Numbered from the stretch's first letter, positions 1-8,646 are shown. The stretch: 64,000 nucleotides of DNA from Paracoccaceae bacterium (GCA_004153385.1 SDAL01000001.1:62001-126000), one strand, 5' to 3'. Notes: generated from the letters alone by a model not told the origin. Translations and numbers: made by a program.

Positions 1-1
1 G

Positions 2-229
2 CGGCGCGATGATCGCGATGCGGTGGTCGATCCCGAAGGGCGGGTCATCGGCGTGTCGGGGCTGCGTGTGGCGGACAGTTCGATCTTTCCGCGCATCCCG
101 AACGGCAACCTCAACGGACCGTCGATCATGGTGGGCGAGAAGATCGCCGATCATATCCTGGGCCGCAAACTGCCAGCCGAGAACACGCCGCCTTGGGTCC
201 ATCCCAACTGGCAGAACCAGCAGCGTTGA
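2..229 (+). CDS. GMC-family oxidoreductase, C-terminal fragment
   Basis: The window opens inside this gene and shows only its last 75 or so codons. The visible tail carries the C-terminal signature of glucose-methanol-choline flavoenzymes: a [16 protein letters not shown] segment followed by [16 protein letters not shown]. In characterised members (choline and alcohol dehydrogenases) this region closes the FAD domain and supplies the catalytic Asn of the His/Asn pair; the Asn in GNLN is the likely equivalent. The N-terminal FAD-binding GxGxxG motif lies upstream of the window, so substrate cannot be judged. Choline dehydrogenase is only one of many possibilities. The stop codon is followed by a C-run/G-run hairpin. 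Confidence 0.85.
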   Translation, partial: RRDDRDAVVDPEGRVIGVSGLRVADSSIFPRIPNGNLNGPSIMVGEKIADHILGRKLPAENTPPWVHPNWQNQQR

Positions 230-236
230 CGCTGTG

Positions 237-263
237 CCCCCCCCCCGGGTGACGTAGGGGGGG
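237..263. terminator. C7/G7 stem-loop after the GMC gene
   Basis: A run of ten C (237-246) can pair with a run of seven G (257-263) across a short loop. It sits 8 nt after the GMC stop codon. There is no following T-run, so it may be a transcript-end stabilising hairpin rather than an intrinsic terminator. Confidence 0.35.
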
Positions 264-301
264 CCTTGCACTTGGCGGCATATTCATCGACATGCACGAA
301 C

Positions 302-958
302 ATGTTTAGGTTTTGTACTCTTTTGGTTTGCGGCGTCCTCGGGGCGTCGGTCGTGCCCACCGCCCTGATGGCCAAAGAGGTGCGCGGACCGGCGCGCGTG
401 GTGGATGGCGATACGCTGGTCATCGGTGACGAGATCTTGCGCCTGCACGGCATCGACGCGCCCGAACGCGCGCAAGACTGCACCCGCTCGGACGGCCGGA
501 CATGGGCCTGTGGCGCGGCGGCAACCGAGGCGATGAAGGCACGGGCCACGGGTGTGGTGTCGTGTCGTGGCACCACCCGTGATCGGTATGGCAGGCTGGT
601 TGCGGTGTGCAGCAAGAATGACGTGGATCTTGGGGCGGCATTGGTCGAGGACGGGCTGGCGATCGCCTACCGGCAGTATTCCACCGATTATATCGGGCAG
701 GAGAAAGCCGCGATGATCGCCAAGCGCGGGATCTGGTCCGGACCTGTAGAGACGCCCGCCCATTGGCGCGCGCATTCCAACGACCCCACGGGCGATTGCG
801 CGATCAAGGGCAATATCTCCTCCAATGGGCATTTGTATCATGTGCCGGGTATGCGGTCATATGCGGCCACCAAGATCGACGAGGCCAAGGGCGAGCGCTG
901 GTTTTGCACCGAAGACGAGGCCCGCGCGGCTGGCTGGACCGCCGCCGATACACGCTAA
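302..958 (+). CDS. Secreted thermonuclease-like (SNase-fold) protein
   Basis: A protein of 218 residues with an N-terminal signal peptide (FRFCTLLVCGVLGASVV... ending near ALMAKEV), so probably exported. After it comes the staphylococcal-nuclease fold: ARVVDGDTLVIGDE, then RLHGIDAPERAQ and RDRYGRLVAVC. These correspond to the family's calcium-binding Asp, catalytic Arg and Glu (RxxGIDAPE) and second catalytic Arg. The C-terminal 60 residues (GDCAIKGNIS...YHVPG... RWFCTEDEARAAGW) match the extension common in alphaproteobacterial SNase-like proteins, where an excalibur-like Cys motif and a closing EARAAGWR-type helix occur. The ATG at 302 is preferred over an upstream in-frame ATG at 266 because it places the hydrophobic signal segment at the N-terminus. 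Activity on nucleic acid is inferred from conserved residues. Confidence 0.85.
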   Translation: MFRFCTLLVCGVLGASVVPTALMAKEVRGPARVVDGDTLVIGDEILRLHGIDAPERAQDCTRSDGRTWACGAAATEAMKARATGVVSCRGTTRDRYGRLVAVCSKNDVDLGAALVEDGLAIAYRQYSTDYIGQEKAAMIAKRGIWSGPVETPAHWRAHSNDPTGDCAIKGNISSNGHLYHVPGMRSYAATKIDEAKGERWFCTEDEARAAGWTAADTR

Positions 959-1044
959 TGCCCTCTCTAGGCTTGACCCTGATCAAAGCGGCTGCACTAT
1001 GGGGGCGCTATCATAGCGTTATTGCCTGAAAAAGGAGCTGCCCG

Positions 1045-1281
1045 ATGTCTGCAACCCCGCATGCTTTGGCCGAAGATTTTGCCGCTGATATTGATCGGCT
1101 GCGTGAACTGAAATCCGCAGATCCGCGTTTTGCGCGTCTGGTGGCCGAATACGAGAAGATCAACGACGAAGTCTATCGTGCCGAAAGCCACACCGCGCCA
1201 CAATCGTCGTTTGATGAAAACAAGCTGCGCAAACGCCGTGCCTCTTTGAAAGACGAGATCGCAGAGCAACTATCGGCCTGA
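1045..1281 (+). CDS. YdcH-family small protein (DUF465)
   Basis: A 78-residue protein that is largely alpha-helical and charged. It has the pattern LxxDIDRLRELKSADPRFARLVAEYEKINDEVYRAE followed by a KLRKRRASLKDEIAEQL tail (both stretches discontinuous in conservation), which is typical of the YdcH/DUF465 family. These proteins are short coiled-coil hairpins of unknown function, common and often multicopy in proteobacteria. A good Shine-Dalgarno (AAGGAG) precedes the ATG by 8 nt. It stands alone between the nuclease-like gene and a degenerate region. No function can be assigned. Confidence 0.85.
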   Translation: MSATPHALAEDFAADIDRLRELKSADPRFARLVAEYEKINDEVYRAESHTAPQSSFDENKLRKRRASLKDEIAEQLSA

Positions 1282-1337
1282 TCGATCACGTATGACAGAG
1301 CTCGCGCAGTCAGCATCCTGATGCCCCTCGACCCCTT

Positions 1338-2280
1338 TCACCGCAAGATAGGGGCGTTTGGATGCGGCGCGATCAGCCCCGCCCGTTTGCACAGGGCCAA
1401 TCTGGTACAATCATAGGCCTTGATGGCGCGCCTGTCGGGATCGGCATCAAGGCCGCGCGCAAGTGGTGGGATGGAGTGCAAAGCGTTAATGACCGTTTTC
1501 ACGCGCGCAGATGTGGCAGGACTTGCCGATTGTCGCATAGGCGCGCTGGTGGTCATGCCATCGGCGCAGATCACGCGTCCGGCATGGGTATCCCTCATCC
1601 AAGACAGATCGCGCAGCCGCGCATCGGGGCGCCAAACCGCCCCTGCCGTCCGGTGTCTCGGCCAGCTGGCGCAAGAACCGCGCTGGCGTCTGAAAGACCT
1701 GATGCATATTCCACTGCGGGCAGGCCCCACCGAAACGCGCACATTGCAGCCGCGTGGCGGAAGGGTGTCTGGTGATGGTGTCTGGCTGATTGATCCAAAC
1801 GAGAAAGAATGGAATTCCTTTGGCACCGTGGCGTTTGAATATGGACAGCCGACGGGCGATCTGCTCGTTGGAGGCCCAGAGCGTTTCGGCCAGGTGCTGC
1901 ACATAATGGTGTTCGCGCCGCGCTGCGGTATTGGTGGAAATCTACCGCGATGGCGCGCGCGCCAAGCGCATGGATCGCATAGGAAATCAGAGTACGGTGA
2001 TCGCTGCAGGGGGCCGGCGCCGTGTGCGGTGGTGCGGTCCCCTGCATCAATGTAGTTGTCGTTATAATGTAAGAAATCGCGCCTCTCTTCCCGCGCGCTG
2101 GGCATTGTGTTTGCACTCTTCAGGCACGACGCTCTCGTCCAGAGTGCAGAGGCGTTCATAGGGCTGGCGATAGGCTTGGTGCGGGGTCAGGATGGCCCGT
2201 ACAAGGGCGTGGCCGATGGGCGGGCCTCTTTTGCAAATATCTTGATTGTTTTGCAAAGTGTCGTGGTCAGATCGGATGGG
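1338..2280 (-). pseudogene. Degenerate minus-strand coding region, family not recognised
   Basis: No single intact gene fills these roughly 950 bases. On the minus strand, protein-like text jumps between frames. One stretch near 2280-2070 contains IGHALVRAILTPHQAYRQP and LDESVVPEE. A second near 2000-1930 contains TLISYAIHALGARAIAVDF. A third near 1902-1500 contains HLAETLWASNEQIARRLSIF and GIPFFLVWINQPDT. A last one near 1390-1340 reads RLALCKRAGLIAPHPNAP. Order and direction are consistent, as expected for one gene of about 300 codons broken by at least two or three indels. I do not recognise the family. The alternative is chance open frames in GC-rich DNA, but hydrophobic, repeat-free, codon-biased segments in order on one strand make a decayed gene more likely. 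Confidence 0.45.
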
Positions 2281-2347
2281 TGAGGGAACGCACAAATATC
2301 GCGCCCTTTCAGGTATGTGGCCGGGTCCGCAGACACCATATGGACCG

Positions 2348-3541
2348 TCAGCCCAACCCCACGCTGGAATTGCGCCGCAAGACCCACAAGATCGATCCGA
2401 GGGCCGCCACGGTCGTCAACCACATGATCACCACAAGCGGCAAAGCGCCCGATCCGGGTTGTAACAATAGCCCGGCGATCGCCGAAAGCCCCGCGCCACC
2501 GCCGATCATCATCGTACCGCCCAGACCTGACGCTGTGCCCGCCAGCTCGGGGCGTACCGACATCAGCCCCGAATTCGAAGAGGGCAATGTCATCCCGCTG
2601 CCCATCGAGGCGATGCAGATACTGCCGAAAAACAGCACCGGATGCTCCAGCCCCGCAAGCTCTGACAAAAGCAGAAAACCGGTCGCGACAAAGGTGACGA
2701 TCGTGCCACCCAAAATCATCCGGTCCATGCCCACACGTGCCGCGTAGCGGCCCGACAGGAAATTGCCGATGCCGTAGCCAAGCGCCGGCAGTGCGAAGAA
2801 ATATCCGACCTCTGACGAGGAGAGATGGAAAACTTGCTCGCCCACAAAAGGCGCGCCGCCCAGATAGGCAAAGAACTGCCCCGATGAACAGGCCGCCGCC
2901 AGTGCATAGCCCCAAAACCGCTGCGAGCGCAGCAAGACCGGATAGGTGCTTAATTGCTGGCGGAACCCGATACCGCCCGGAGGCGAAGTCTCGCCCATAT
3001 CCGCCCAGATCAGCGCGAACGTGCCCGCGCCAACGATCAGCAGCAACGCAAAATTTGCCTGCCAGCCGATATATTCATCCAGAAAGCCACCCAGTATCGG
3101 CCCGATCATCGGCACCAGCGCCATCCCCATCGTGACATACCCGATCATCGAGGCCGCCTGATCGCCGGGGTAAAGATCGCGCACTGTGGCGCGCGAGATC
3201 ACCATCCCCGTGGCCACAGCGGCCTGAAGCATACGCGCCGCCAGAAATGCCTCGGCGGTGGTGGCCGCAAGCGTCCCTATTGTGGCCAGAACAAATACCG
3301 CCAGCACCCATAACAGCACCTGCCGCCGTCCCAGACGGTCCGTGATCGGGCCGATCAGCAATTGCAGCACCGCAGACACTGCCAGATAGCCCGAAACCGA
3401 CAGTTGCATGACCGCGTAATCGACCCCGAAATACCGTGCCATACCCGGCAGGGAGGGCAGGAAGACATTCATGCTGAGTGCGGACATGCCTGCCACCACA
3501 ATAAGGGTCAGGATATGGGGCGGGGTGTGGCGGTTCATCAT
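2348..3541 (-). CDS. MFS drug-resistance transporter, Bcr/CflA type
   Basis: A 397-residue membrane protein with twelve predicted hydrophobic helices. The early segment SALSMNVFLPSLPGMARYF and the loop GPITDRLGRRQVLL (motif A, between helices 2 and 3) mark the Bcr/CflA subgroup of proton-driven multidrug exporters. RMLQAAVATGMVISRATVRD, broken here as RMLQA and ISRATVRDLY, is its motif B/C region with the characteristic Arg. The DHA1 family exports drugs and sulfonamide- or bicyclomycin-like compounds, but the substrate here is unknown. Of three clustered ATGs (3547, 3541, 3538), that at 3541 has GAGGG at proper distance. The gene is divergent from the urt operon with a 336-nt gap. Confidence 0.88.
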   Translation of the reverse strand: MMNRHTPPHILTLIVVAGMSALSMNVFLPSLPGMARYFGVDYAVMQLSVSGYLAVSAVLQLLIGPITDRLGRRQVLLWVLAVFVLATIGTLAATTAEAFLAARMLQAAVATGMVISRATVRDLYPGDQAASMIGYVTMGMALVPMIGPILGGFLDEYIGWQANFALLLIVGAGTFALIWADMGETSPPGGIGFRQQLSTYPVLLRSQRFWGYALAAACSSGQFFAYLGGAPFVGEQVFHLSSSEVGYFFALPALGYGIGNFLSGRYAARVGMDRMILGGTIVTFVATGFLLLSELAGLEHPVLFFGSICIASMGSGMTLPSSNSGLMSVRPELAGTASGLGGTMMIGGGAGLSAIAGLLLQPGSGALPLVVIMWLTTVAALGSILWVLRRNSSVGLG

Positions 3542-3877
3542 GGGCATCCCTCGTGGCTATTCCGTTTTACACGGTTTTGTCCAGCGCTCGAAATGAACAG
3601 CCTGTCGGGGGATATCTCTCCGAAATCAGAAGGCTGGCAGAACGGGCGCGCGGCCCATCCCGTCTGTTGGAGTGACGCGGCCTATACTCCCTTTGGTGCA
3701 TACCGGCGCGGCCATCGCCTGTCTAAGCTGAGGCCTGATCGCGCCGTGTCACAACAACTGGCCCGCCATCCCCGCGCAATTTTCCGCCCGTTTTGTTGCA
3801 AAACGCGGAGCTTGAGCGGGGAGGGCAGAAGGCCCGGACAGGCGCGCGCACGAAAAACAGGGATAAGGACACCAGAT
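3542..3877. other. Intergenic region between efflux pump and urtA
   Basis: This 336-nt stretch separates the divergent MFS gene and urtA and must hold both promoters. The long open frame that runs through it into urtA has no plausible start and is not coding. The only clear structure is the 17-bp palindrome at 3789-3805. I could not pick a confident -35/-10 pair. Confidence 0.6.
3789..3805. promoter_or_regulatory. Candidate operator palindrome upstream of urtA
   Basis: CGTTTTG-TTG-CAAAACG is a perfect 7-bp inverted repeat with a 3-nt centre, ending 72 nt before the urtA start codon. Size and position suit a dimeric DNA-binding regulator. The LuxR-type response regulator at 8733-9647 is a natural candidate, but that link is inference. 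Confidence 0.4.
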
Positions 3878-5074
3878 ATGACGACTTCTACCAGATATGT
3901 GCTCGCGGCCGGTATGGCCTTTGGCTTGGGACAGGCCGCACTGGCCCAAGACGAGACCGTCAACGTGGGTGTTTTGCAATCGCTGTCGGGCACGATGGCG
4001 ATCAGCGAAGTCACCGTGAAAAACGCCGAGATCATGGCCATCGACGAGATCAACGCCGCGGGCGGTGTGATGGGCCACCAGATCAAGGCCGTGATCGAGG
4101 ATGGCGCATCCGATCCGGCGATCTTTGCACAAAAGGCCACCAAGCTGATCCAGAACGATGATGTCGTGACCGTATTCGGCGGCTGGACGTCGGCCTCGCG
4201 CAAGGCGATGCTGCCGGTGTTCGAGCGTGCCGATAACCTGTTGTGGTATCCGGTCCAGTTCGAGGGCAACGAATGCTCTGCCAATATCATGTATTCGGGC
4301 GCGCAGCCCAACCAGCAGATCCTGCCTGCCTACACATGGGCCAAGGATCAGGGCAAGGAGAGCTATTTCCTTGTGGGCTCGGATTACGTCTTTCCGCGCA
4401 CGGCCAACATGATCGTTAAAAAACATATCGACGAGGACGGTCTGAGCCTTGCAGGCGAGGAATATGTACCGCTCGGGGGGACGGATTTTTCAGCCGTGAT
4501 CGCGAAAATCCGCGCCGCACAGCCCGATATCATCTTCAACACGCTCAACGGCGATAGCAATGTGTCGTTTTTCAAACAGCTGGCCTCGGCAGGTATCAGC
4601 ATCGAAGACACACCTGTTATGAGCTTTTCCATTGGTGAACAGGAAGCGCAGGCAATGGGCGTGTCGCTGGTTGAAGGGTCCTATGCCGCATGGAACTATT
4701 TCGAAACGCTGCCCGGTGAAGCAAACGAGGCTTTCATTGCCCAGTACCGTGACGCCTACGGGGCCAATGCCGCCGTCACCGATCCGATGCTGCATGGCTA
4801 CCTGAACGTGTACGCATGGAAGGCCGCGGTCGAGGCGGCAGGGGCGTTCGATGTGGATGAAGTGCGCGCAGCAGCGGTGGATCTGGATGTGGACACGCCC
4901 ATGGGCACCGTCTCGTTCGCACCCAACCAGAGCTTGCGCCAGACGGCCTATGTGGGCGAGCTGAACGAGAGCGGCAAGTTCGATATCTTGTGGCAGTCCG
5001 AAGGTATGATCGAGCCGCAGCCCTATGATCCGCTGACCTTCCCGAACAAAAGCTGTGATCTGAGCGCGGGCTAA
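3878..5074 (+). CDS. urtA: Urea/short-chain amide ABC transporter, substrate-binding protein
   Basis: A 398-residue periplasmic protein with a signal peptide (MTTSTRYVLAAGMAFGLG, cleaved near ALAQD). The mature start ETVNVGVLQSLSGTMAISE and the downstream FGGWTSASRKAMLPVFE, WYPVQFEGNE, SGAQPNQQILPA and FLVGSDYVFPRTAN segments are hallmarks of the UrtA/FmdD branch of the branched-chain amino acid-type binding proteins, which bind urea or formamide/acetamide-like amides. The real start is the ATG at 3878 with GATAAGGAC upstream; the much longer open frame beginning at 3362 has no ribosome site or signal. It is the first gene of a five-gene operon. Urea and short-chain amides cannot be separated by eye, and no urease or amidase gene is in the window. 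Confidence 0.85.
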   Translation: MTTSTRYVLAAGMAFGLGQAALAQDETVNVGVLQSLSGTMAISEVTVKNAEIMAIDEINAAGGVMGHQIKAVIEDGASDPAIFAQKATKLIQNDDVVTVFGGWTSASRKAMLPVFERADNLLWYPVQFEGNECSANIMYSGAQPNQQILPAYTWAKDQGKESYFLVGSDYVFPRTANMIVKKHIDEDGLSLAGEEYVPLGGTDFSAVIAKIRAAQPDIIFNTLNGDSNVSFFKQLASAGISIEDTPVMSFSIGEQEAQAMGVSLVEGSYAAWNYFETLPGEANEAFIAQYRDAYGANAAVTDPMLHGYLNVYAWKAAVEAAGAFDVDEVRAAAVDLDVDTPMGTVSFAPNQSLRQTAYVGELNESGKFDILWQSEGMIEPQPYDPLTFPNKSCDLSAG

Positions 5075-5091
5075 TCACGCCCGCCCTGCGC

Positions 5092-5142
5092 CAAGGCCCG
5101 AAGACGCGCGCGGGGGGCTTTCCCCCCGACCTTCGGGCCTTG
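5092..5142 (+). terminator. Nested stem-loop between urtA and urtB
   Basis: CAAGGCCCGAAG (5092-5103) pairs perfectly with CTTCGGGCCTTG (5131-5142), and inside it G6 (5112-5117) pairs with C6 (5122-5127). There is no T-run. Hairpins just after the binding-protein gene of ABC operons usually cause partial termination or protect the upstream mRNA, giving more binding protein than membrane subunits; that role is inferred. Confidence 0.6.
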
Positions 5143-5174
5143 CGTTTGCCCCCCCCCAACCAAAGGACATTTCG

Positions 5175-6068
5175 ATGCTAGATGCGACCCTTCTTGCAGG
5201 GCAGGTATTCAACGGCTTCAGCGTGGCCTCGCTTTTCGTGCTCGCAGCGCTCGGGCTTGCGCTCAGTTTCGGGCTGATGCGGGTGATCAACATGGCCCAT
5301 GGCGAGATGCTGATGCTTGGCGGCTATCTGGCCTATCTGACCTATCTGGTGGTGCCCGGCCCGTTGGCGATCTTGGTGGCGATGCCGGTCGCGTTTCTGG
5401 GGGCGGCGCTTTTGGGTGCGGTGCTGGAGCTGACGGTCATCCGCAAACTTGCCGCACGCCCGCTCGATACGCTTTTGGCGACGTGGGGTGTCAGCCTGAT
5501 CTTGCAGCAGGCCGCGCGGTCGATCTTTGGCCCGATCGGGGTGGGGGTGACGGCACCTGACTGGCTGAACACAGGATTTCTGCTGGCAGGCGTCTATATC
5601 CCCTCCACGCGGCTGTTCATTCTGGCGGTGGCGGTCGTGGTGCTGGCTGTGCTGGGGCTGGTCATTGCCCGAACGCGGCTGGGGTTGCTGGTGCGTGCGG
5701 TCAACCAAGACCGGATGATGGCCGCAGCGTCTGGGATCAATGTGCGCCGTGTCGATCTGGCGGTCTTTTGTCTGGGCACAGGAATTGCGGGCCTTGCCGG
5801 GGTTGTGCTGTCGCTTCTGGGACCGGTCACACCCAGTGTGGGGCAAAGCTATATCGTGCCCGCCTTTCTGGTGGTGGTGATGGGCGGCTTGGGATCAATG
5901 GTGGGCACAACCGTGGCCGCGATCATTCTGGGCCTTGTCTCGGCCATCTCGCAAATCTTCCTTGATGTCTCGATGAGCCAGGTTCTGATGCTGCTCTCGG
6001 TCATTGTCTTCTTGCAATTCCGCCCCCAGGGCGTTGTCGCGACCCGTTCGCGCGCATTGGAGGAGTGA
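5175..6068 (+). CDS. urtB: Urea/amide ABC transporter permease (LivH-type)
   Basis: A 297-residue integral membrane protein of the LivH family with about eight hydrophobic helices. Conserved features are the GLALSFGLMRVINMAHGEMLM motif near residue 30 (broken here: LSFGLMRV and INMAHGEM), the ATWGVSLILQQ stretch, and the RAVNQDRMMAAASGINVRR loop (RAVNQD...SGINV), which contacts the ATPases. The C-terminus ends FRPQGVVATRSRALEE. Unlike many cyanobacterial and enterobacterial UrtB proteins it lacks a long periplasmic N-terminal extension. AAAGGAC precedes the ATG at 5175. The stop is 3 nt before the urtC start, so the two permeases are translated together. Confidence 0.88.
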   Translation: MLDATLLAGQVFNGFSVASLFVLAALGLALSFGLMRVINMAHGEMLMLGGYLAYLTYLVVPGPLAILVAMPVAFLGAALLGAVLELTVIRKLAARPLDTLLATWGVSLILQQAARSIFGPIGVGVTAPDWLNTGFLLAGVYIPSTRLFILAVAVVVLAVLGLVIARTRLGLLVRAVNQDRMMAAASGINVRRVDLAVFCLGTGIAGLAGVVLSLLGPVTPSVGQSYIVPAFLVVVMGGLGSMVGTTVAAIILGLVSAISQIFLDVSMSQVLMLLSVIVFLQFRPQGVVATRSRALEE

Positions 6069-6071
6069 TCC

Positions 6072-7154
6072 ATGACCGATCACCCGATATTCAAACATGG
6101 CTGGATCGTCGTGCTGGCCGTGGGGATCTGTGCACCGGCGCTTTTGTCGTCTTATGATCTCAACCTTCTGGGCCGGTTTCTGGCAATGGCCATTCTGGCC
6201 ATCGGGATCGTGCTGATCTGGGGCGAGGCTGGCATCCTGACCCTTGGCCAAGGCGTGTTCTTCGGAATGGGTGGCTATTGTATCGCGATGTATCTGAAGC
6301 TCTCCTCGCTGGAGGCGGGAGCGCTGCCCGACTTTATGGAGTGGTCGGGCGTGAGTGCGCTGCCGTGGTGGTGGGTGCCTTTCGCCAATCCGGTGCTCGC
6401 ATTGTTGGCGATTATTGTCGTGCCCGCCGTCTTTTCAGGTGTTTTCGCGTGGCTTGTATTCCGGCGCCGGATCGTGGGCGTGTATTTCGCGCTGATCACC
6501 CAAGCCGTGGCGCTCACCTTCGCCACGCTGTTGACCAGTCAGCAAAACACCACAGGCGGCTATAACGGCCTGACCGGGTTCCAGACGATTTTCGGGTTGG
6601 AGCTGGGGACAACGGATGGCAATCGTACGCTTTACTGGGTGACGCTGGCCATTCTGGCGCTGGTCTTTGCAGCCACCAGATGGCTGATCGGATCGCGCTA
6701 CGGAACAGTGCTGCGTGCCACGCGCGACGGCGAGAACAGGGTCCGCTTTCTGGGCTACAATACGACACCGTACAAAGTGGTGGCTTTTGCGCTGTCTGCG
6801 GTGTTCGCCGCCATCGGCGGGGCGTTGTTCACGCTTCATGCCGGTGTGGTCTCGCCTGCCTTTGTCGGGGTGGTGCCGTCTATCGAGATGATCGTCTGGG
6901 TGGCAGTGGGCGGACGCCACAGCCTGTGGGGCGCGATTTCGGGCGTGTTGATCGTGAATTTTGCCAAGGACATGATTTCGTCCGCGTTGCCGGAGGCATG
7001 GCTTTATGTGCTGGGGCTCGTGTTCATTCTGGTGGTGATGTTCCTGCCCAACGGCCTTGCCGGTCTGGTGGACGACCTTTGGCAGAAATACCGCACGCGG
7101 GATGGCTCAAACGATATGGCCGGCTCGACCGGCGCACTGGAGGAAAGCAAATGA
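6072..7154 (+). CDS. urtC: Urea/amide ABC transporter permease (LivM-type)
   Basis: A 360-residue LivM-like permease and the second half of the transmembrane channel. It carries ILIWGEAGILTLGQGVFFG in pieces (GEAGILTLGQG), the FRRRIVGVYFALITQA region, and NGLTGFQTIFGLEL, followed by RATRDGENRVRFLGY, the cytoplasmic coupling loop. The late GGRHSLWGAISG motif is typical of urea-type LivM proteins. The ribosome site GGAG lies 6-7 nt before the ATG at 6072. Its TGA overlaps the urtD ATG in an ATGA junction (7151-7154), showing translational coupling. Confidence 0.88.
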   Translation: MTDHPIFKHGWIVVLAVGICAPALLSSYDLNLLGRFLAMAILAIGIVLIWGEAGILTLGQGVFFGMGGYCIAMYLKLSSLEAGALPDFMEWSGVSALPWWWVPFANPVLALLAIIVVPAVFSGVFAWLVFRRRIVGVYFALITQAVALTFATLLTSQQNTTGGYNGLTGFQTIFGLELGTTDGNRTLYWVTLAILALVFAATRWLIGSRYGTVLRATRDGENRVRFLGYNTTPYKVVAFALSAVFAAIGGALFTLHAGVVSPAFVGVVPSIEMIVWVAVGGRHSLWGAISGVLIVNFAKDMISSALPEAWLYVLGLVFILVVMFLPNGLAGLVDDLWQKYRTRDGSNDMAGSTGALEESK

Positions 7155-7915
7155 CCGCAGATGCGCATCCCGCACCCTATCTGTTGAAAGTAGATGGCAT
7201 TACCGTGGATTTCGACGGTTTCAAGGCGATCGATAATTTCTCGATGACGCTGGATCGTGGTCAGTTGCGGGTGTTGATCGGGCCCAATGGCGCCGGCAAA
7301 TCCACCTTGTGTGATACGATTATCGGGCGGGTCCAGTCTGCCGCGGGCCGGGTGTCGTTCAATGATGAAGATATCACCAACCTGCCTGAATACGAGATCG
7401 TGCGTCGCGGGATCTGCCGCAAATTCCAGACCCCGGGCGTGCTGCCCAGCCTGAGCGTGCGCGACAATCTGGCCGTGGCCGCGCAAAAGGACCGCCGCTG
7501 GTGGCGGGGCTTTGGTCGGGGCGTGCGCAAGGCCGAAGCCGTGCGCGTGGACGAGATCCTCGAACAGGTGGGGTTGGCTGCGCGTGCAACCACACTGGCC
7601 GCAGATCTGGCCCATGGCGAGAAACAATGGCTGGAAATCGGCATGGTTGTGGCGACCGAGGCGGAGCTGCTTTTGCTGGATGAACCCACCGCCGGCATGG
7701 GCCCGAACGAGACATCGAAAACCGCGAAGCTGATCCATTCGCTTTTAGGGAAACACGCGGTTCTGGTGATCGACCACGATATGAGTTTTGTCGAGGAACT
7801 GGGGGCCAAGGTCACGGTGATGCATCAAGGCAAGTTCCTGAAACAGGGGTCGGTGGCGCAGGTGCGTGCCGATCCCGAGGTGGCGGCCGTGTATCTTGGT
7901 CGGGCAAAGGAGTAG
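7151..7915 (+). CDS. urtD: Urea/amide ABC transporter ATPase (LivG-type)
   Basis: A 254-residue cytoplasmic ATPase. Walker A is GPNGAGKST near residue 43. The Q-loop region reads ICRKFQTPGVLPSLSV, a UrtD-like feature (FQxPxVxxxLSV). The signature motif is the variant DLAHGEKQWLEIGM, also typical of UrtD, followed by Walker B ELLLLDEPTAGMGPNE and a switch His in VLVIDHDMSFVEEL. The start is the ATG at 7151, inside an ATGA overlap with urtC; the longer open frame beginning at 6680 is only an out-of-frame run through urtC. It pairs with UrtE to energise the permease. Confidence 0.88.
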   Translation: MTADAHPAPYLLKVDGITVDFDGFKAIDNFSMTLDRGQLRVLIGPNGAGKSTLCDTIIGRVQSAAGRVSFNDEDITNLPEYEIVRRGICRKFQTPGVLPSLSVRDNLAVAAQKDRRWWRGFGRGVRKAEAVRVDEILEQVGLAARATTLAADLAHGEKQWLEIGMVVATEAELLLLDEPTAGMGPNETSKTAKLIHSLLGKHAVLVIDHDMSFVEELGAKVTVMHQGKFLKQGSVAQVRADPEVAAVYLGRAKE

Positions 7916-7920
7916 GCACT

Positions 7921-8640
7921 ATGGAAACGCTTTTGAAAATGGAGGCAGTCACAGCTGCCTACGGCCAAAGTCAGGTATTGTGGGATATCGATCTGGACAT
8001 CCACAAAGGCGGTGCGGTTGCGCTGATCGGGCGCAACGGGGTTGGCAAGACCACGCTGTTGCGCACGATCATGGGAGTGCAGAAGGCGGCCTCGGGGGTG
8101 ATCCGGTTCAACGGGGCGGATGTGACAGCGCAAAAGCCGCACGAGCGCGCGCGCGGCGGTATCGGATTTGTGCCCCAAGGCCGGCATGTGTTTGCCCATC
8201 TTAGCGTCGAGGAAAACCTGACCACCGGCCTTTCGGCACTGGCCGGTCGTGGGCGCGGCCTGATCGGGCAGGGCGTGCCGGATCATATTTTCGATTTGTT
8301 TCCGAAACTCGCCCAGATCCGCCACCGCAAGGCCGGTGTCTTGTCGGGGGGCGAACAACAGCAACTGGCGATCGGGCGCGCGCTGGCGGGCCAGCCCAAA
8401 TTGTTGCTGCTTGACGAGCCGACCGAAGGCATCCAGCCCAATGTCGTGCAGCAGATCGAGGAGGCCCTGCGCCGCGTGCGCACCGAACTGGGCGTGACAA
8501 TCGTCATCGTAGAGCAATATCTGGATTTCGCGTGGTCTTTTGCCGATGAGTATTGCGTACTGATGCGCGGGCGTATGATCCGGCGCGGAACGACCGCACA
8601 AGACAGCGCAGCCGATGTGGCGCATCTGGTCAATGTGTGA
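7921..8640 (+). CDS. urtE: Urea/amide ABC transporter ATPase (LivF-type)
   Basis: A 239-residue ATPase with Walker A GRNGVGKTT near residue 38, the LivF/UrtE-type GIGFVPQGRHVFAHLSVEENL in pieces (FVPQGR, LSVEENL), ABC signature LSGGEQQQLAIGRAL, Walker B KLLLLDEPTEGIQPNVV and switch VEQYLDFAW. The DEPTEGIQP wording is characteristic of UrtE. It begins 5 nt after the urtD stop. It is the last gene of the operon and is followed by a strong hairpin at 8647-8690, beyond which the regulator genes run in the opposite direction. Confidence 0.88.
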   Translation: METLLKMEAVTAAYGQSQVLWDIDLDIHKGGAVALIGRNGVGKTTLLRTIMGVQKAASGVIRFNGADVTAQKPHERARGGIGFVPQGRHVFAHLSVEENLTTGLSALAGRGRGLIGQGVPDHIFDLFPKLAQIRHRKAGVLSGGEQQQLAIGRALAGQPKLLLLDEPTEGIQPNVVQQIEEALRRVRTELGVTIVIVEQYLDFAWSFADEYCVLMRGRMIRRGTTAQDSAADVAHLVNV

Positions 8641-8646
8641 ACATGG

